Source: an uncultured Clostridia bacterium
Lineage (GTDB): Bacteria; Bacillota; Clostridia; Oscillospirales; Oscillospiraceae
Assembly (NCBI GenBank): GCA_945876285.1
Contig: CAMCNO010000011.1
Coordinates: 1 to 64,000, forward strand
Reading direction: 5' to 3'
DNA length: 64,000 nt
The position numbers were made by a program, and so were the translations under genes. Positions 35,152-43,929 of the stretch are shown in pieces (position 1 is the stretch's first letter; the number at the start of each line of letters is the position of its first letter). The notes beneath the pieces are model-generated. The model was not told where the DNA came from and ran no database searches. It saw only the letters and a list, made by a program, of their open reading frames with translations.

Positions 35152-36324
35152 TCACACCAGCCCCTCCAGCAGCCCCAAAGCCTGCTTCCATCGCAGTACC
35201 CGGCGGCAGGCGGTGTCGATGACACTTTCATCCAAATCACCGTTTTCCACGGCCCCGATGACTTTTGGAATTTGGGTGCGGTAGTCAGTGGTCAGCACCA
35301 GGTCGTTCCCGGCCTCCAGGGCCATCACTGCCACGGCGCCGTTCCCGGCGTAAGCGCTGACCGCCTCCATGGCCAGGTCGTCGGTCATCACCACGCCGTC
35401 AAAGCCCAGCTCCTCCCGCAAAATGCGGTGGACATTGGGGGACAGGGATGCGGGAAGCTCCCCATCCATACATTCCACAATGTTGTGGGAGACCAGCACT
35501 GCGGTCATGGCTCTGCCGCTTTCAAACCCGGCGGAAAAGGGGAGAAAGTCGCTGTTCACAAAGTCCTCGTAGGGCCGGTCGTCCACAGCAATGCCGGTGT
35601 GGGTATCCTCGTTGTTTCCGTAACCGGGGAAGTGTTTTAATACGCTGCCCATGCCGTCGGCGGCCATTTGGGCAGTCACGGCGGAGACATAGTCAGCGGT
35701 GGCGTCTGCGTCCTGGCCAAAAGCACGGGGGTAGATGAAGTCACTGGAATTGGTGGACACATCCGCCACCGGGGCCAGGTTCACGTTGAAGCCCAGGGCC
35801 CTCAGAAGCACATCCTTTTCCCGGGCGTCCGCCGTAATGCGCTCCATGCCGCCCAGGGAGTACAGCCGCTGTGGGGAGGCAAATTTTTCGTTGCGGAGAT
35901 GAGGATTGGAGCTGATCCGAACCACGGTGCCGCCCTCCTCGTCCACGCCGATGAGCAGGGGGACAGCGGCGGCGTCCTGATAACTCTGGATGGCCTGAAT
36001 GAGTTCATTGGCGGTCTTGTCCTTGGTGTCCCGGCCAAAGAGGATGTAGCCGCCTAAATGATAGGTCTGCACGTCCTCCGCGGCGCTCTCCGCCGGGCAG
36101 CGGACGAAGAACAACTGCCCCACCTTTTCTTCCAGGGTCATGGAGCCCATCAATTTCTCCAGCGGGTCAACAGGCGGTTCCGGTATCGGCGCGGGAGAGG
36201 GTTCGTATGCAGTGGGAGGAGGCGCCGGCGCGGGAGATGGCTCCGCTGTCTGCGGAGCGCTGCCGCAGGCGGCAAGGGAAAGAAGCGTCAAAGCGGCCAG
36301 CACCGCCGCCAGCAGTCGTCTCAT
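35152..36324 (-). CDS. Glycoside hydrolase family 3 lipoprotein (NagZ-like)
   Basis: 390 residues. Type II signal peptide with lipobox LSLAACG (Cys about residue 20), a Pro/Ala/Glu-rich spacer to about residue 55, then the GH3 barrel: IGVDEEGGTVVRI, KHFPGYGNNEDTHTG (catalytic Asp-His dyad region) and VMTDDLAMEA with the nucleophile Asp. It probably cleaves N-acetylglucosaminides in muropeptides at the cell surface. ATG 36324 has GGGAGG 7 nt upstream. Confidence 0.92.
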   Translation of the reverse strand: MRRLLAAVLAALTLLSLAACGSAPQTAEPSPAPAPPPTAYEPSPAPIPEPPVDPLEKLMGSMTLEEKVGQLFFVRCPAESAAEDVQTYHLGGYILFGRDTKDKTANELIQAIQSYQDAAAVPLLIGVDEEGGTVVRISSNPHLRNEKFASPQRLYSLGGMERITADAREKDVLLRALGFNVNLAPVADVSTNSSDFIYPRAFGQDADATADYVSAVTAQMAADGMGSVLKHFPGYGNNEDTHTGIAVDDRPYEDFVNSDFLPFSAGFESGRAMTAVLVSHNIVECMDGELPASLSPNVHRILREELGFDGVVMTDDLAMEAVSAYAGNGAVAVMALEAGNDLVLTTDYRTQIPKVIGAVENGDLDESVIDTACRRVLRWKQALGLLEGLV

Positions 36325-36479
36325 AGGCACCTCCCGGAAGTTGATGGGGATAGTGTATCATATCGGCTCCTAAAAGAAAAGCAGTGTTACTGGTTCGTTT
36401 CTATTTGTTACGAATAGACGGATGATTTTCCTGTTTTAACGTTCTATTATCAAAATTACAATCAAAGTGTGAGGTGGAT

Positions 36480-37337
36480 ATGATGAAACGCAGAGTCCTG
36501 GCTCTTTTCTTGTTTGTTATTTTGTTGTTGACCGGATGTGGAAAGCGACCGGCAGATGCCCCGTCCCCCGGGGAGGAACCCGCACAGGAAACACCGGCAG
36601 TACCGCCGGCAGAACCGGACAAATCAGAAGAAACCATAGGGCTGGAAGATTTGCTGGCCGATATTTACGGCGCTGCGCCAGGGACGGCAGGCAGTTCCTT
36701 GAAAGCGGCTTATGCCGCCGGAGAATTTCTGGATTGGTCCCATCAGCCGGATCTGGCGTCCGGAGACGCGGTGCGGCAATGGGTGGAGGAAAACGTACAG
36801 GCGGAAAACGCGTTGAAGCTGGCGCTGTCGTGGAACGAGGTGCTGACACAGGCGGATGCCCTGATGCGGGAAGAAAAGACGGCAATGGGCTGCTTATCTG
36901 ACGCAGGCTATACCATGCGGCTGGCGAACTATGATACAGACCTGGTACAACAGGCGGCACTGGCTTTGTCGCCGCTGTTTACGCAGCTGTTGAGCCGCAC
37001 GGAGCGTACACCGTATCGAAATGAAGCCCCCGGGGATTACAGCATGGTAAAGGAAGCAGCCTTTGAGGGCGTTTGGGTGGATAATGCGGTGGGTACACTG
37101 CTGATCTTTTCCGGCGATACCTGCCGGGTGGTGTACCCGGCGTTAGAGTGGTTTGGAGAATCTGCGTATGCGTTTCGTATCCGGGACCGCAGCGATATGG
37201 GATACTGTCCTGCGCTGGAGATCGATTTTAGGCAAAGCGGGAATTTCGATGCGCCGCTGACCTATTATGTTTCAGGGATCGACGAGATCCACTTTTGGAG
37301 CAGTACGACTGCCGAACAGTTTTACAGGCTTGCATAA
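36480..37337 (+). CDS. Hypothetical lipoprotein
   Basis: 285 residues. MMKRRVLALFLFVILLLTGC gives a lipobox with Cys20, then a Pro/Glu-rich linker (25-50) and a domain I do not recognise. GAGG is 5-9 nt before the tandem ATGs. The gene is visibly more AT-rich than its neighbours and lies divergent from the GH3 gene with a 155-bp AT-rich gap (36325-36479) that holds the likely promoters, none close to consensus. Its 3' end runs into a very long terminator. Confidence 0.75.
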   Translation: MMKRRVLALFLFVILLLTGCGKRPADAPSPGEEPAQETPAVPPAEPDKSEETIGLEDLLADIYGAAPGTAGSSLKAAYAAGEFLDWSHQPDLASGDAVRQWVEENVQAENALKLALSWNEVLTQADALMREEKTAMGCLSDAGYTMRLANYDTDLVQQAALALSPLFTQLLSRTERTPYRNEAPGDYSMVKEAAFEGVWVDNAVGTLLIFSGDTCRVVYPALEWFGESAYAFRIRDRSDMGYCPALEIDFRQSGNFDAPLTYYVSGIDEIHFWSSTTAEQFYRLA

Positions 37338-37376
37338 AAACAGGGTGCGGAAAATTCCGCACCCTGTTTTTATGCA
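37331..37376. terminator. 22-bp perfect inverted repeat, bidirectional terminator
   Basis: Stem 37331-37352/37355-37376 with a 2-nt loop, A5 on one side and T5 on the other. It covers the lipoprotein stop codon and abuts the aspS stop, serving both strands. Confidence 0.92.
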
Positions 37377-37377
37377 G

Positions 37378-39153
37378 TTATTCCTGAGGCTTCACCAGAG
37401 CGATATGCAGCTCGTCCAGCTGAGCTTGCGTGACTTCGCTGGGGGCGTCCATCATGACGTCCTGGGCGTTCTTGTTCATGGGGAAGGGGATGATCTCCCG
37501 GATGGAGTCCTCGCCGGCCAGCAGCATGACCATGCGGTCCACGCCGGGGGCGATGCCCGCGTGAGGGGGAGCGCCGTAGGTGAAGGCGTTGTACATGGCG
37601 GGGAACTTGGCCTTCACGTCCTCCTCGCCCAGACCCACCATCTCAAAGGCTTCGACCATGATCTCGGGGTCGTGGTTCCGCACAGCGCCGGAGGACAGCT
37701 CCACGCCGTTGCACACCAGGTCGTACTGGTCGGCGGTGATGGACAGGGGGTCGATCTCGCCCCGCTCGGCCTGCAGCAGGACCTCCAGGCCGCCGGAGGG
37801 CATGGAGAACGGGTTGTGGCAGAATTCCAGCTCGCCGGACTCGTCGCCGATCTCATACATGGGGAAGTCCACGATCCAGCAGAAGGCGTACTGCTCCTTG
37901 TCCATGTGGCCGGGGACGGCGGCGCCCAGGGTCTTGACCAGCACGCCGGCGGTCTTCTGGGCGGCGCCCAGAGTACCGGCGGACAGGGCCACGAAGTCAT
38001 TGGCCTTCAGGCCCAGAGCGGACACCACGGCGTCCTTGATGGGCTGAACGAACTTGGCGATGCCGCCCACGATCTCGCCGTTCTCGTCCAGGCGGAACCA
38101 GTAGGGCTTGCCGCCGGAGACGACCTCCACATCGGCCAGGGTCTTGTCGATGAACTTCCGGGTCTCATGGAAGTCGCTGACCACCACGGCCTTGACCTTG
38201 TTGCCCTCGAAGGGGCCGAAGCCGCAGCCGCCCAGGACTTCGGTCACGTCCTGGACCGTCAGGTCGATACGCAGGTCGGGCTTATCGGAGCCGTACTTCT
38301 CCATGGCCTCCAGATAAGGGATGCGCAGGAAGGGCGCACCGCTGGCCCGGTCATACTTGCCGTACTTGGCAAAGATGGGAGGCAGGACCTTTTCACAGAC
38401 GGCAAACACGTCCTCCTGGGAGGCGAAAGCCATCTCCATATCCAGCTGATAAAACTCGCCGGGGGAGCGGTCGCCGCGGGCGTCCTCGTCTCGGAAGCAG
38501 GGGGCGATCTGGAAATACTTGTCGAAACCGGAGGTCATCAGCAGCTGCTTGAACTGCTGGGGAGCCTGAGGCAGGGCGTAGAACTTGCCGGGATGCTTCC
38601 GGGCGGGCACCAGATAGTCCCGGGCGCCCTCGGGGGAGGAGGCGGTCAGGATGGGGGTGGTGATCTCCAGGAAGCCCTCAGCGGTCATGGCCTGCCGCAG
38701 GGCAGCCACTACGTTGCAGCGCAGGATAATGTTGCTCTTGACCTCGGGGTTCCGCAGGTCCAGATAGCGGTATTTCAGCCGCAGGGCCTCGTCGGCCTCC
38801 CGGCTGCGGTTGATCTGGAAGGGCAGCTCGTTGTGGCGGCAGCGGCCCAGAACCTCCACCTTGGCGGGGACGACCTCGATGTCGCCGGTGGGGATTTTGC
38901 TGTTTTTGGAATCCCGCTCCCGGACGGTGCCCTCCACGGAGATGGTGGACTCCTTGGTGATGGCCTTGAAGGTGTTCACCATGTCCTCGGTCTCGGCGAC
39001 GACCTGGGTGGTGCCGTAGAAGTCCCGGACGACGATGAAGGCCAGGCTGGCGGAAACGACGCGGACGTTCTCCATCCAGCCCACGATCTTGACCTGCTTG
39101 CCCGCGTCGCTCAGGCGCAGCTCCCCGCAGGTATGGGTGCGATTCTGCATCAT
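37378..39153 (-). CDS. aspS: Aspartyl-tRNA synthetase
   Basis: 591-residue class II synthetase: OB-fold anticodon domain (residues 1-105), catalytic core with motif 2 (QIAPCFRDEDARGDRSPGEF), the bacterial GAD insertion (about 280-420) and motif 3 (GIAPGVDRMVMLL). The long form with GAD is the bacterial type. AAAGGAAC lies 8 nt from the first of two ATGs. It is downstream of hisS in the same direction, with one small gene between. Confidence 0.96.
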   Translation of the reverse strand: MMQNRTHTCGELRLSDAGKQVKIVGWMENVRVVSASLAFIVVRDFYGTTQVVAETEDMVNTFKAITKESTISVEGTVRERDSKNSKIPTGDIEVVPAKVEVLGRCRHNELPFQINRSREADEALRLKYRYLDLRNPEVKSNIILRCNVVAALRQAMTAEGFLEITTPILTASSPEGARDYLVPARKHPGKFYALPQAPQQFKQLLMTSGFDKYFQIAPCFRDEDARGDRSPGEFYQLDMEMAFASQEDVFAVCEKVLPPIFAKYGKYDRASGAPFLRIPYLEAMEKYGSDKPDLRIDLTVQDVTEVLGGCGFGPFEGNKVKAVVVSDFHETRKFIDKTLADVEVVSGGKPYWFRLDENGEIVGGIAKFVQPIKDAVVSALGLKANDFVALSAGTLGAAQKTAGVLVKTLGAAVPGHMDKEQYAFCWIVDFPMYEIGDESGELEFCHNPFSMPSGGLEVLLQAERGEIDPLSITADQYDLVCNGVELSSGAVRNHDPEIMVEAFEMVGLGEEDVKAKFPAMYNAFTYGAPPHAGIAPGVDRMVMLLAGEDSIREIIPFPMNKNAQDVMMDAPSEVTQAQLDELHIALVKPQE

Positions 39154-39208
39154 AATGGGTTGTTCCTTTCTATATTTTGATTATGATTTGTATATTAAAT
39201 AAGTAATA

Positions 39209-39721
39209 TTACGGATTGGATTCAATTTGCTGTGCTATTTCCCACAGTTCATCCCCCAGGGCCTGACCAAGGGCTTTCCCGTCAGAGACCCGGCAGGGAA
39301 GATATTGCGCCTGCTCCGGCAGGTCGTATTTCCATTCGTCAAGGAAAAACTCTAAGGAGACCCAGCCGCCGCCTGTGCCGAAGACATGGATGCCATAGGT
39401 ATATTGGCCGGTCTGCACTTGTCTTCCGGTGAAGGAGGATGCCAGGATGTTTCGAAGAGGATTCAGGGGAGAGCGGCGGATGCGGATGGATTCAACCTGT
39501 TCCAGCAGAGCCTGACCCTCCGGGGAGTTAGCGTCCACATCCAGGCTGCGGCGCTCATAGCCCTGCGCGCTGTCGTCGAACCGCTGGATATGGATGTTGA
39601 TGTCAGCGGGTTCCAGCTCCGGCTTCAGGTCGAAGATACTGACAGGGCGGCTGTACCAGCCGCACCAGCAGACCAGCGCCAGCAGCGCTGCCGCTGCCGC
39701 GATTCTCCAGCGTTTTTTCAT
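39209..39721 (-). CDS. Small membrane-anchored hypothetical protein
   Basis: 170 residues with one N-terminal hydrophobic helix (MKKRWRIAAAAALLALVCWC) and an outside domain ending in helices (ALGQALGDELWEIAQQIE). No family recognised. AAAGGA is 7 nt before the ATG. It stands between hisS and aspS, which are usually adjacent in Bacillota, so it appears to interrupt the pair. Confidence 0.7.
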   Translation of the reverse strand: MKKRWRIAAAAALLALVCWCGWYSRPVSIFDLKPELEPADINIHIQRFDDSAQGYERRSLDVDANSPEGQALLEQVESIRIRRSPLNPLRNILASSFTGRQVQTGQYTYGIHVFGTGGGWVSLEFFLDEWKYDLPEQAQYLPCRVSDGKALGQALGDELWEIAQQIESNP

Positions 39722-39756
39722 ACAAAGGTCCTTTCGCCTCAACACGGACGGGCATA

Positions 39757-41115
39757 TCACCCCAGGATGACGGCGCCCTTTTCACGCTCCGCCAGGCCAG
39801 CCTTGATGCGGTAGATGGTGGCAGCGGGCTCCAGCTTGGTCTGCTCGCCGGTGGCCATGTCCTTGCAGGCCACCACGCCCGCGTTGATCTCGTCCTCGCC
39901 CAGGAAGATGACGTAGGGGATACCCAGCTTGTCGGCGTAGGAAATTTTCTGCTTGAACTTCTTGTTCTCGCCGTGAATCTGCGCCCGGATGCCGTTCTCA
40001 CGGAGCGCCGTGGCGAAGCCGATGGCGGCGGACAGGTCGTCGGTCATGGGCAGGATCAGCACGTCGGCGGGAGCGGTGGGCAGGTCGGGGTTCAGCATGC
40101 CCTGCTCGCCCAGGACATAGAACAGCCGGGTCAGGCCGATGGAAATGCCCACGCCGGGAAGCTGCTTGTCGGTGTAGTACTCCGCCAGGTTATCGTAGCG
40201 GCCGCCGGAGCAGACGGAGCCGATCTCCGGGTGGTCCAGCAGGGTGGTCTCGTAGACGGTGCCGGTGTAGTAGTCCAGGCCACGGGCGATGGTCAGGTCC
40301 ACGGCGAAGTTCTCAGCGGGCACGCCGAAAGCGGCCAGGTACTTCACCACGGTGTTCAGCTCTGTGAGGCCCTCGTCGAAGACCTCGTTCCGGCTCTGGT
40401 AGCCCTCCAGCGCTGCCAGCACCTCCTCATTGGTGCCGGTGATGGCAATGAACTTGAGGATTTCGCCGGCCTGTTCCTCGGTGAGGGCAATCTCCTCGTC
40501 CATGAGGATGGCCTTCACCTTTTCGGGGCCGATCTTGTCCAGCTTGTCCACGGTGCGCATGATGTCGCCGGACTTCTCCGTCAGGCCCAGCATGGCGTAG
40601 AAGCCGTTCAAAATCTTCCGGTTGTTCACCCGAATCTGGAACCGCTTCAGGCCCAGGGTGGAGAAGGTCTTATAGATGATGGAGGGAATTTCCGCCTCGT
40701 TGACGATGGACAGCTTGCCGTCGCCGATGATGTCGATGTCCGCCTGATAAAACTCCCGGAAGCGGCCCCGCTGGGCCCGCTCGCCGCGGTAGACCTTGCC
40801 GATCTGATAGCGGCGGAAGGGGAAGGTGAGGTCGTTGTAGTGCAGGGCCACGTACTTGGCCAGGGGAACCGTCAGGTCAAACCGCAGACTGAGGTCGGCG
40901 TCGCCCTTCTGGAAGCGGTAAATTTGCTTTTCGGTCTCGCCGCCGCCCTTTGCCAGCAGCACGTCGCTGGACTCGATGACGGGGGTGTCCAGGGGAGTGA
41001 AGCCGTACAGGGAGTAGGTGCGGCGCAGCACCTCCATGATGCGCTCCATCTGCTGCTGGGGCGCGGGGAGGAGCTCCATAAAGCCGGACAGCGTCCGGGG
41101 GGTCATTTTAGCCAT
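39757..41115 (-). CDS. hisS: Histidyl-tRNA synthetase
   Basis: 452 residues. Motif 1 near LPAPQQQMERIMEVLRR, motif 2 FRRYQIGKVYRGERAQRGRFREFYQAD, His-A/His-B motifs LDYYTGTVYE and SVCSGGRYDN, motif 3 GVGISIGLTRL. The C-terminal anticodon domain runs from about residue 325. ATG 41115 follows AAGGAGA by 9 nt. Regulated by a T-box leader and strong promoter. Confidence 0.97.
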   Translation of the reverse strand: MAKMTPRTLSGFMELLPAPQQQMERIMEVLRRTYSLYGFTPLDTPVIESSDVLLAKGGGETEKQIYRFQKGDADLSLRFDLTVPLAKYVALHYNDLTFPFRRYQIGKVYRGERAQRGRFREFYQADIDIIGDGKLSIVNEAEIPSIIYKTFSTLGLKRFQIRVNNRKILNGFYAMLGLTEKSGDIMRTVDKLDKIGPEKVKAILMDEEIALTEEQAGEILKFIAITGTNEEVLAALEGYQSRNEVFDEGLTELNTVVKYLAAFGVPAENFAVDLTIARGLDYYTGTVYETTLLDHPEIGSVCSGGRYDNLAEYYTDKQLPGVGISIGLTRLFYVLGEQGMLNPDLPTAPADVLILPMTDDLSAAIGFATALRENGIRAQIHGENKKFKQKISYADKLGIPYVIFLGEDEINAGVVACKDMATGEQTKLEPAATIYRIKAGLAEREKGAVILG

Positions 41116-41152
41116 GCTTGTTCTCCTTCTTTCATGAATGTGTGGGGACGTC

Positions 41153-41403
41153 ATAAAAAAGAATGCTCCCGTCCCAAAACCATTGGGACGAGAGCGAAAA
41201 CTCGCTTCGTGGTGCCACCCAAATTCAAGGCTCAAAAAGCCTCCTTTGGCCTCCTGTGGTACGGGGAGGGTGCCGTGGGCGTTTCCGCCCCCGCTCCGCC
41301 GCTGTCCTTCATCCAGACCGAACAGGGCGCTTTCAGCTCATTGCGCCCCTCTCTGGGGATCGGTGTCTGCATTACTGCTGCGGCATCTTCGCGGTGAATT
41401 TAC
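41153..41403 (-). promoter_or_regulatory. T-box riboswitch upstream of hisS (inferred Asp specifier)
   Basis: Minus strand: T-box core GGGTGGCACCACGAAG (41205-41220), terminator stem-loop (41164-41196) and T-tract (41153-41160). Stem I has the AGAGAGGGG distal motif and a lower helix GCCGC/GCGGC. Directly before the 3' strand of that helix lies GAC-A, so the specifier reads GAC (Asp; plus 41304-41306), not a His codon. This matches the geometry in the glyS leader (GGC-G). Confidence 0.88.
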
Positions 41404-41409
41404 GCACAG

Positions 41410-41438
41410 ATTGTATCCGTTTTTCGGGGAAATGTCAA
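41410..41438 (-). promoter_or_regulatory. hisS T-box promoter
   Basis: TTGACA (41433-41438), 17-bp spacer, TACAAT (41410-41415). The -35 box contains the mgsA stop codon. Confidence 0.88.
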
Positions 41439-41848
41439 GCGATGGGCCGGTTGGAGGGATTCACGATGCAGCGCCAGTCCAGATCGCCCCGGGCCAGGCC
41501 CAGCACCAGCATCTCCGCCGTGGCGATGTTGCTGGCAAAGGGGATGTTGTTCTGGTCGCACAGCCGAGAGATGTAGGAGATTTCGCCAGCCATGCTCTCG
41601 TTGCTGGGGTCGTTGAAAAACAGGACCAGGTCAAATTCATTGTAGGCGATGCGGGCACCGATCTGCTGGCTGCCGCCGTGGGCGTAGGACAGGAAGCAGT
41701 GGACGTTCAGTCCGGTGGCGTCGGCGACCATGTGGCCGGTGGCGTTGGTGGCGTAGATGTGGTGCTGGGACAGGATGCCCGCGTAGGCGGTGCAGAACTG
41801 TACCATCAGCTCCTTCTTGTTGTCGTGGGACATCAGAGCAATATTCAT
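41435..41848 (-). CDS. mgsA: Methylglyoxal synthase
   Basis: 137 residues. Converts dihydroxyacetone phosphate to methylglyoxal and phosphate. Motifs ALMSHDNKK, ATNATGHMV, GGSQQIGARI and LVLFFNDP with the catalytic Asp. AAAGGAG precedes the ATG. It follows the MinD-like gene by 20 bp, so both share a transcript. The branch helps clear triose phosphates when phosphate is limiting. Confidence 0.95.
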   Translation of the reverse strand: MNIALMSHDNKKELMVQFCTAYAGILSQHHIYATNATGHMVADATGLNVHCFLSYAHGGSQQIGARIAYNEFDLVLFFNDPSNESMAGEISYISRLCDQNNIPFASNIATAEMLVLGLARGDLDWRCIVNPSNRPIA

Positions 41849-41868
41849 GGGAGGTGCTCCTTTCTCTT

Positions 41869-42624
41869 CTATTTGATGCGCAGCAGGGGCGTCCGTTCGC
41901 CCCGGATGCGCTTTGCGATGTTGTGGTAGGCGGAGGCCGCGGCGCTTTGGCTGCCCGACAGCAGCAGCGGCACGCCCCGGTTCAGGCTGAGGGGGAGGGC
42001 GTCATCCTCGGGCACCACGCCCAGCAGGGGCAGGCCCGCCTTGTCGATGGCGTCGTCGATGGTGGCGTGCATACTGCGCAGCAGCTTTTTCCGCACCCGG
42101 TTCACCACCAGGTGGAGCTTTCCGGTGCCGAACCGCTCCAGCTCCATGACGGTGTGTTGGGCGTCCCGCAGGGAGGAGGCGTCGGTAGTGGTCACCACCA
42201 CGCAGCGGTCGGCGGCGGCGGTAGCCAGCAGGAAGCCCATACCCAGGCCCGCCGGCGCGTCCAGCAGGCAGTAGTCGAACCGTTCCCGGACCTCCCGCAG
42301 CAGCTGGGCCATCTGCTCTTCGCTTACCGGGCGGCCCCGGCTCCGGACAGGCGCCGTCAGAAGGAACAGTCCCGGCAGGTCGGGATGCTCCACCACGGCG
42401 GCCGTCAGAGGACATCGCCCCTGGGCCACGTCGGAGAAATCCATCAGCGCCCGGTCGGTGAGGCCCAGGGCCAGGTCCAGGTTTCGCAGGCCCACGTCGC
42501 AGTCCAGGCACAAAACCTGTTTGCCGGATCGGGCCAGCGCGGCGCCCACGCCGGCGGTAAAGGACGTCTTACCCGTGCCGCCCTTGCCGGATACCACGGC
42601 GATGCATTGTCCCCGCCGTTCCAT
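41869..42624 (-). CDS. MinD/ParA-like P-loop ATPase
   Basis: 251 residues. Deviant Walker A GKGGTGKT (13-20), Walker A-prime LDCDVGLRNLDL, Walker B YCLLDAPAG. Similar to MinD in the GLRNLDLALG segment. The C-terminus (IAKRIRGERTPLLRIK) is basic and could be a weak amphipathic helix. No minC or minE is adjacent. It may serve as MinD or in another positioning role (flagella, pili); division context (rsmG, mscL, parAB) is nearby. Confidence 0.87.
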   Translation of the reverse strand: MERRGQCIAVVSGKGGTGKTSFTAGVGAALARSGKQVLCLDCDVGLRNLDLALGLTDRALMDFSDVAQGRCPLTAAVVEHPDLPGLFLLTAPVRSRGRPVSEEQMAQLLREVRERFDYCLLDAPAGLGMGFLLATAAADRCVVVTTTDASSLRDAQHTVMELERFGTGKLHLVVNRVRKKLLRSMHATIDDAIDKAGLPLLGVVPEDDALPLSLNRGVPLLLSGSQSAAASAYHNIAKRIRGERTPLLRIK

Positions 42625-42656
42625 GCGGCCCCTCCTCTCACCGAAATTTGTGTACT

Positions 42657-42684
42657 ATTATACCACAAAATTGCAATCCGTAAA
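42657..42684 (-). promoter_or_regulatory. Promoter of the MinD-like/mgsA operon
   Basis: Minus strand TTTACG (42679-42684), 16-bp spacer, extended TGG-TATAAT (-10 at 42657-42662). Confidence 0.7.
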
Positions 42685-42695
42685 GCATTTCCTTG

Positions 42696-42722
42696 AAAAA
42701 AGTTGCTGTTTTTCCAACCTTT
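42696..42722 (-). terminator. rsmG terminator
   Basis: 8-bp stem (42715-42722 pairing with 42698-42705, one wobble) followed on the minus strand by TTTTTTC. Confidence 0.7.
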
Positions 42723-42727
42723 ACCTA

Positions 42728-43423
42728 TTATAAAGGCGCTTTTTTGATCTTTGCGAAGGGCCGGGGGTACTTTTTCCCGGTCTCCCGTACCTTTTTAATG
42801 AGGATGGCCCGGTGGCGGACCTCGGTCCCGGGAATGTCGTAGTCGGCGATGCGCTCCACCGCTCCGCCCAGCACCTCGATGGCGTGGGCGGCGGCGTCCA
42901 GCTCCGCCCCGGCGTCCACGGATTTCATGGCGACAAAGTACCCGCCCACCTTCACCAGCGGCAGGCACAGCTCGCACAGCAGGGGCAGGGCGGCCACGGC
43001 CCGGCTAGTCACCAGGTCGAAGCTCTCCCGGCGGTCCGCCGCGAATTCCTCGGCCCGTGCATGGACACATTCCGCGTCTGCAAGCCCCAAATCATCGCAG
43101 ACCTCTTTCAAAAACTCGATGCGCTTGTTCTGGGCGTCCAGCAGCGTCAGCCGGATGGACGGTTCGATGATGCGCAGCGGCAAGCCGGGGAACCCGGCCC
43201 CGGTGCCTACATCTGCCACGGTCTTGTCCCGGAAGTCCGCCAACGTCAGCAGGGCGGCGCTGTCCAGAAAGTGCAGCGCGGCAATGTCCGCAGGTTCTGT
43301 GATGGCGGTCAGGTTCATGACCTTGTTTTTCTCCACCAGCAGATCCGCATAGCGTACCAGAGCTGGGATGCCCTCCGTGGGTAATCCCAGCGCAGAAAGC
43401 CCGTCTCGCAGGAGCTGTTCCAT
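42728..43423 (-). CDS. rsmG: 16S rRNA (guanine527-N7)-methyltransferase RsmG
   Basis: 231 residues, SAM-dependent. Motif I VADVGTGAGFPGLPL, then LTLLDAQNKRIEFL and the VTSRAVAALPLLCEL region. Loss causes low-level streptomycin resistance in other bacteria. The ATG at 43423 shares a base with the mscL stop; an in-frame GTG lies directly upstream at 43426. In most Bacillota it neighbours mnmG and parA; here it is after mscL, on the strand opposite to rpmH-jag. Confidence 0.95.
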   Translation of the reverse strand: MEQLLRDGLSALGLPTEGIPALVRYADLLVEKNKVMNLTAITEPADIAALHFLDSAALLTLADFRDKTVADVGTGAGFPGLPLRIIEPSIRLTLLDAQNKRIEFLKEVCDDLGLADAECVHARAEEFAADRRESFDLVTSRAVAALPLLCELCLPLVKVGGYFVAMKSVDAGAELDAAAHAIEVLGGAVERIADYDIPGTEVRHRAILIKKVRETGKKYPRPFAKIKKAPL

Positions 43424-43866
43424 CACTTGTTCTTCAGCAGATCCCGGATCTCCGTCAGCAGCTTCTCCTCAGCGGAGGGCTCGGGAGGCGCGGGAGGCGC
43501 GGCGGGGGCTTCTTCCTTCTTGCGGTGCAGGCCGTTGATAAACTTGATGAGACAGAAGACCGCGAAGGCAATGATGAGGAAGTCAAGGATGGTGGCCAGG
43601 AAGCTGCCGTATTTGATGGCGACCTCAGTGGCGGGGTCAATGGCACCGTCGGCACCGGCCACGGCGGCCTTCAGGACGATCTTCCAGTTGGAAAAATCGA
43701 TGCCGCCGGTGAGCATGGAGATGGCGGGCATGATGACGTCATTGACCAGGGAGGAGGAGATTTTGCCGAAGGCGCCGCCGATGATGACGCCGACAGCCAT
43801 GTCCATCACGTTGCCCCGGGCGATAAACTGCTTGAACTCAGACATAAATCCGGTTTTCTTTGCCAT
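43423..43866 (-). CDS. mscL: Large-conductance mechanosensitive channel
   Basis: 147 residues. N-terminal amphipathic helix and TM1 ([28 protein letters not shown]), TM2 ([21 protein letters not shown]), and the charged C-terminal helix ending [12 protein letters not shown] homopentamer releasing solutes on osmotic down-shock. AGGAGG is 8 nt before the ATG. The upstream gap is AT-rich. Confidence 0.96.
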   Translation of the reverse strand: MAKKTGFMSEFKQFIARGNVMDMAVGVIIGGAFGKISSSLVNDVIMPAISMLTGGIDFSNWKIVLKAAVAGADGAIDPATEVAIKYGSFLATILDFLIIAFAVFCLIKFINGLHRKKEEAPAAPPAPPEPSAEEKLLTEIRDLLKNK

Positions 43867-43929
43867 AAATAAATACCTCCTGTTATATTAATTCTAATTA
43901 TAACAATAGGGAATTTTTTTCGGTGTTTC

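Noticed and set aside
43867-43929. Promoter for mscL in the AT-rich gap after serS
   Set aside because: A TATAAT is present but no acceptable -35 lies at 16-18 bp.
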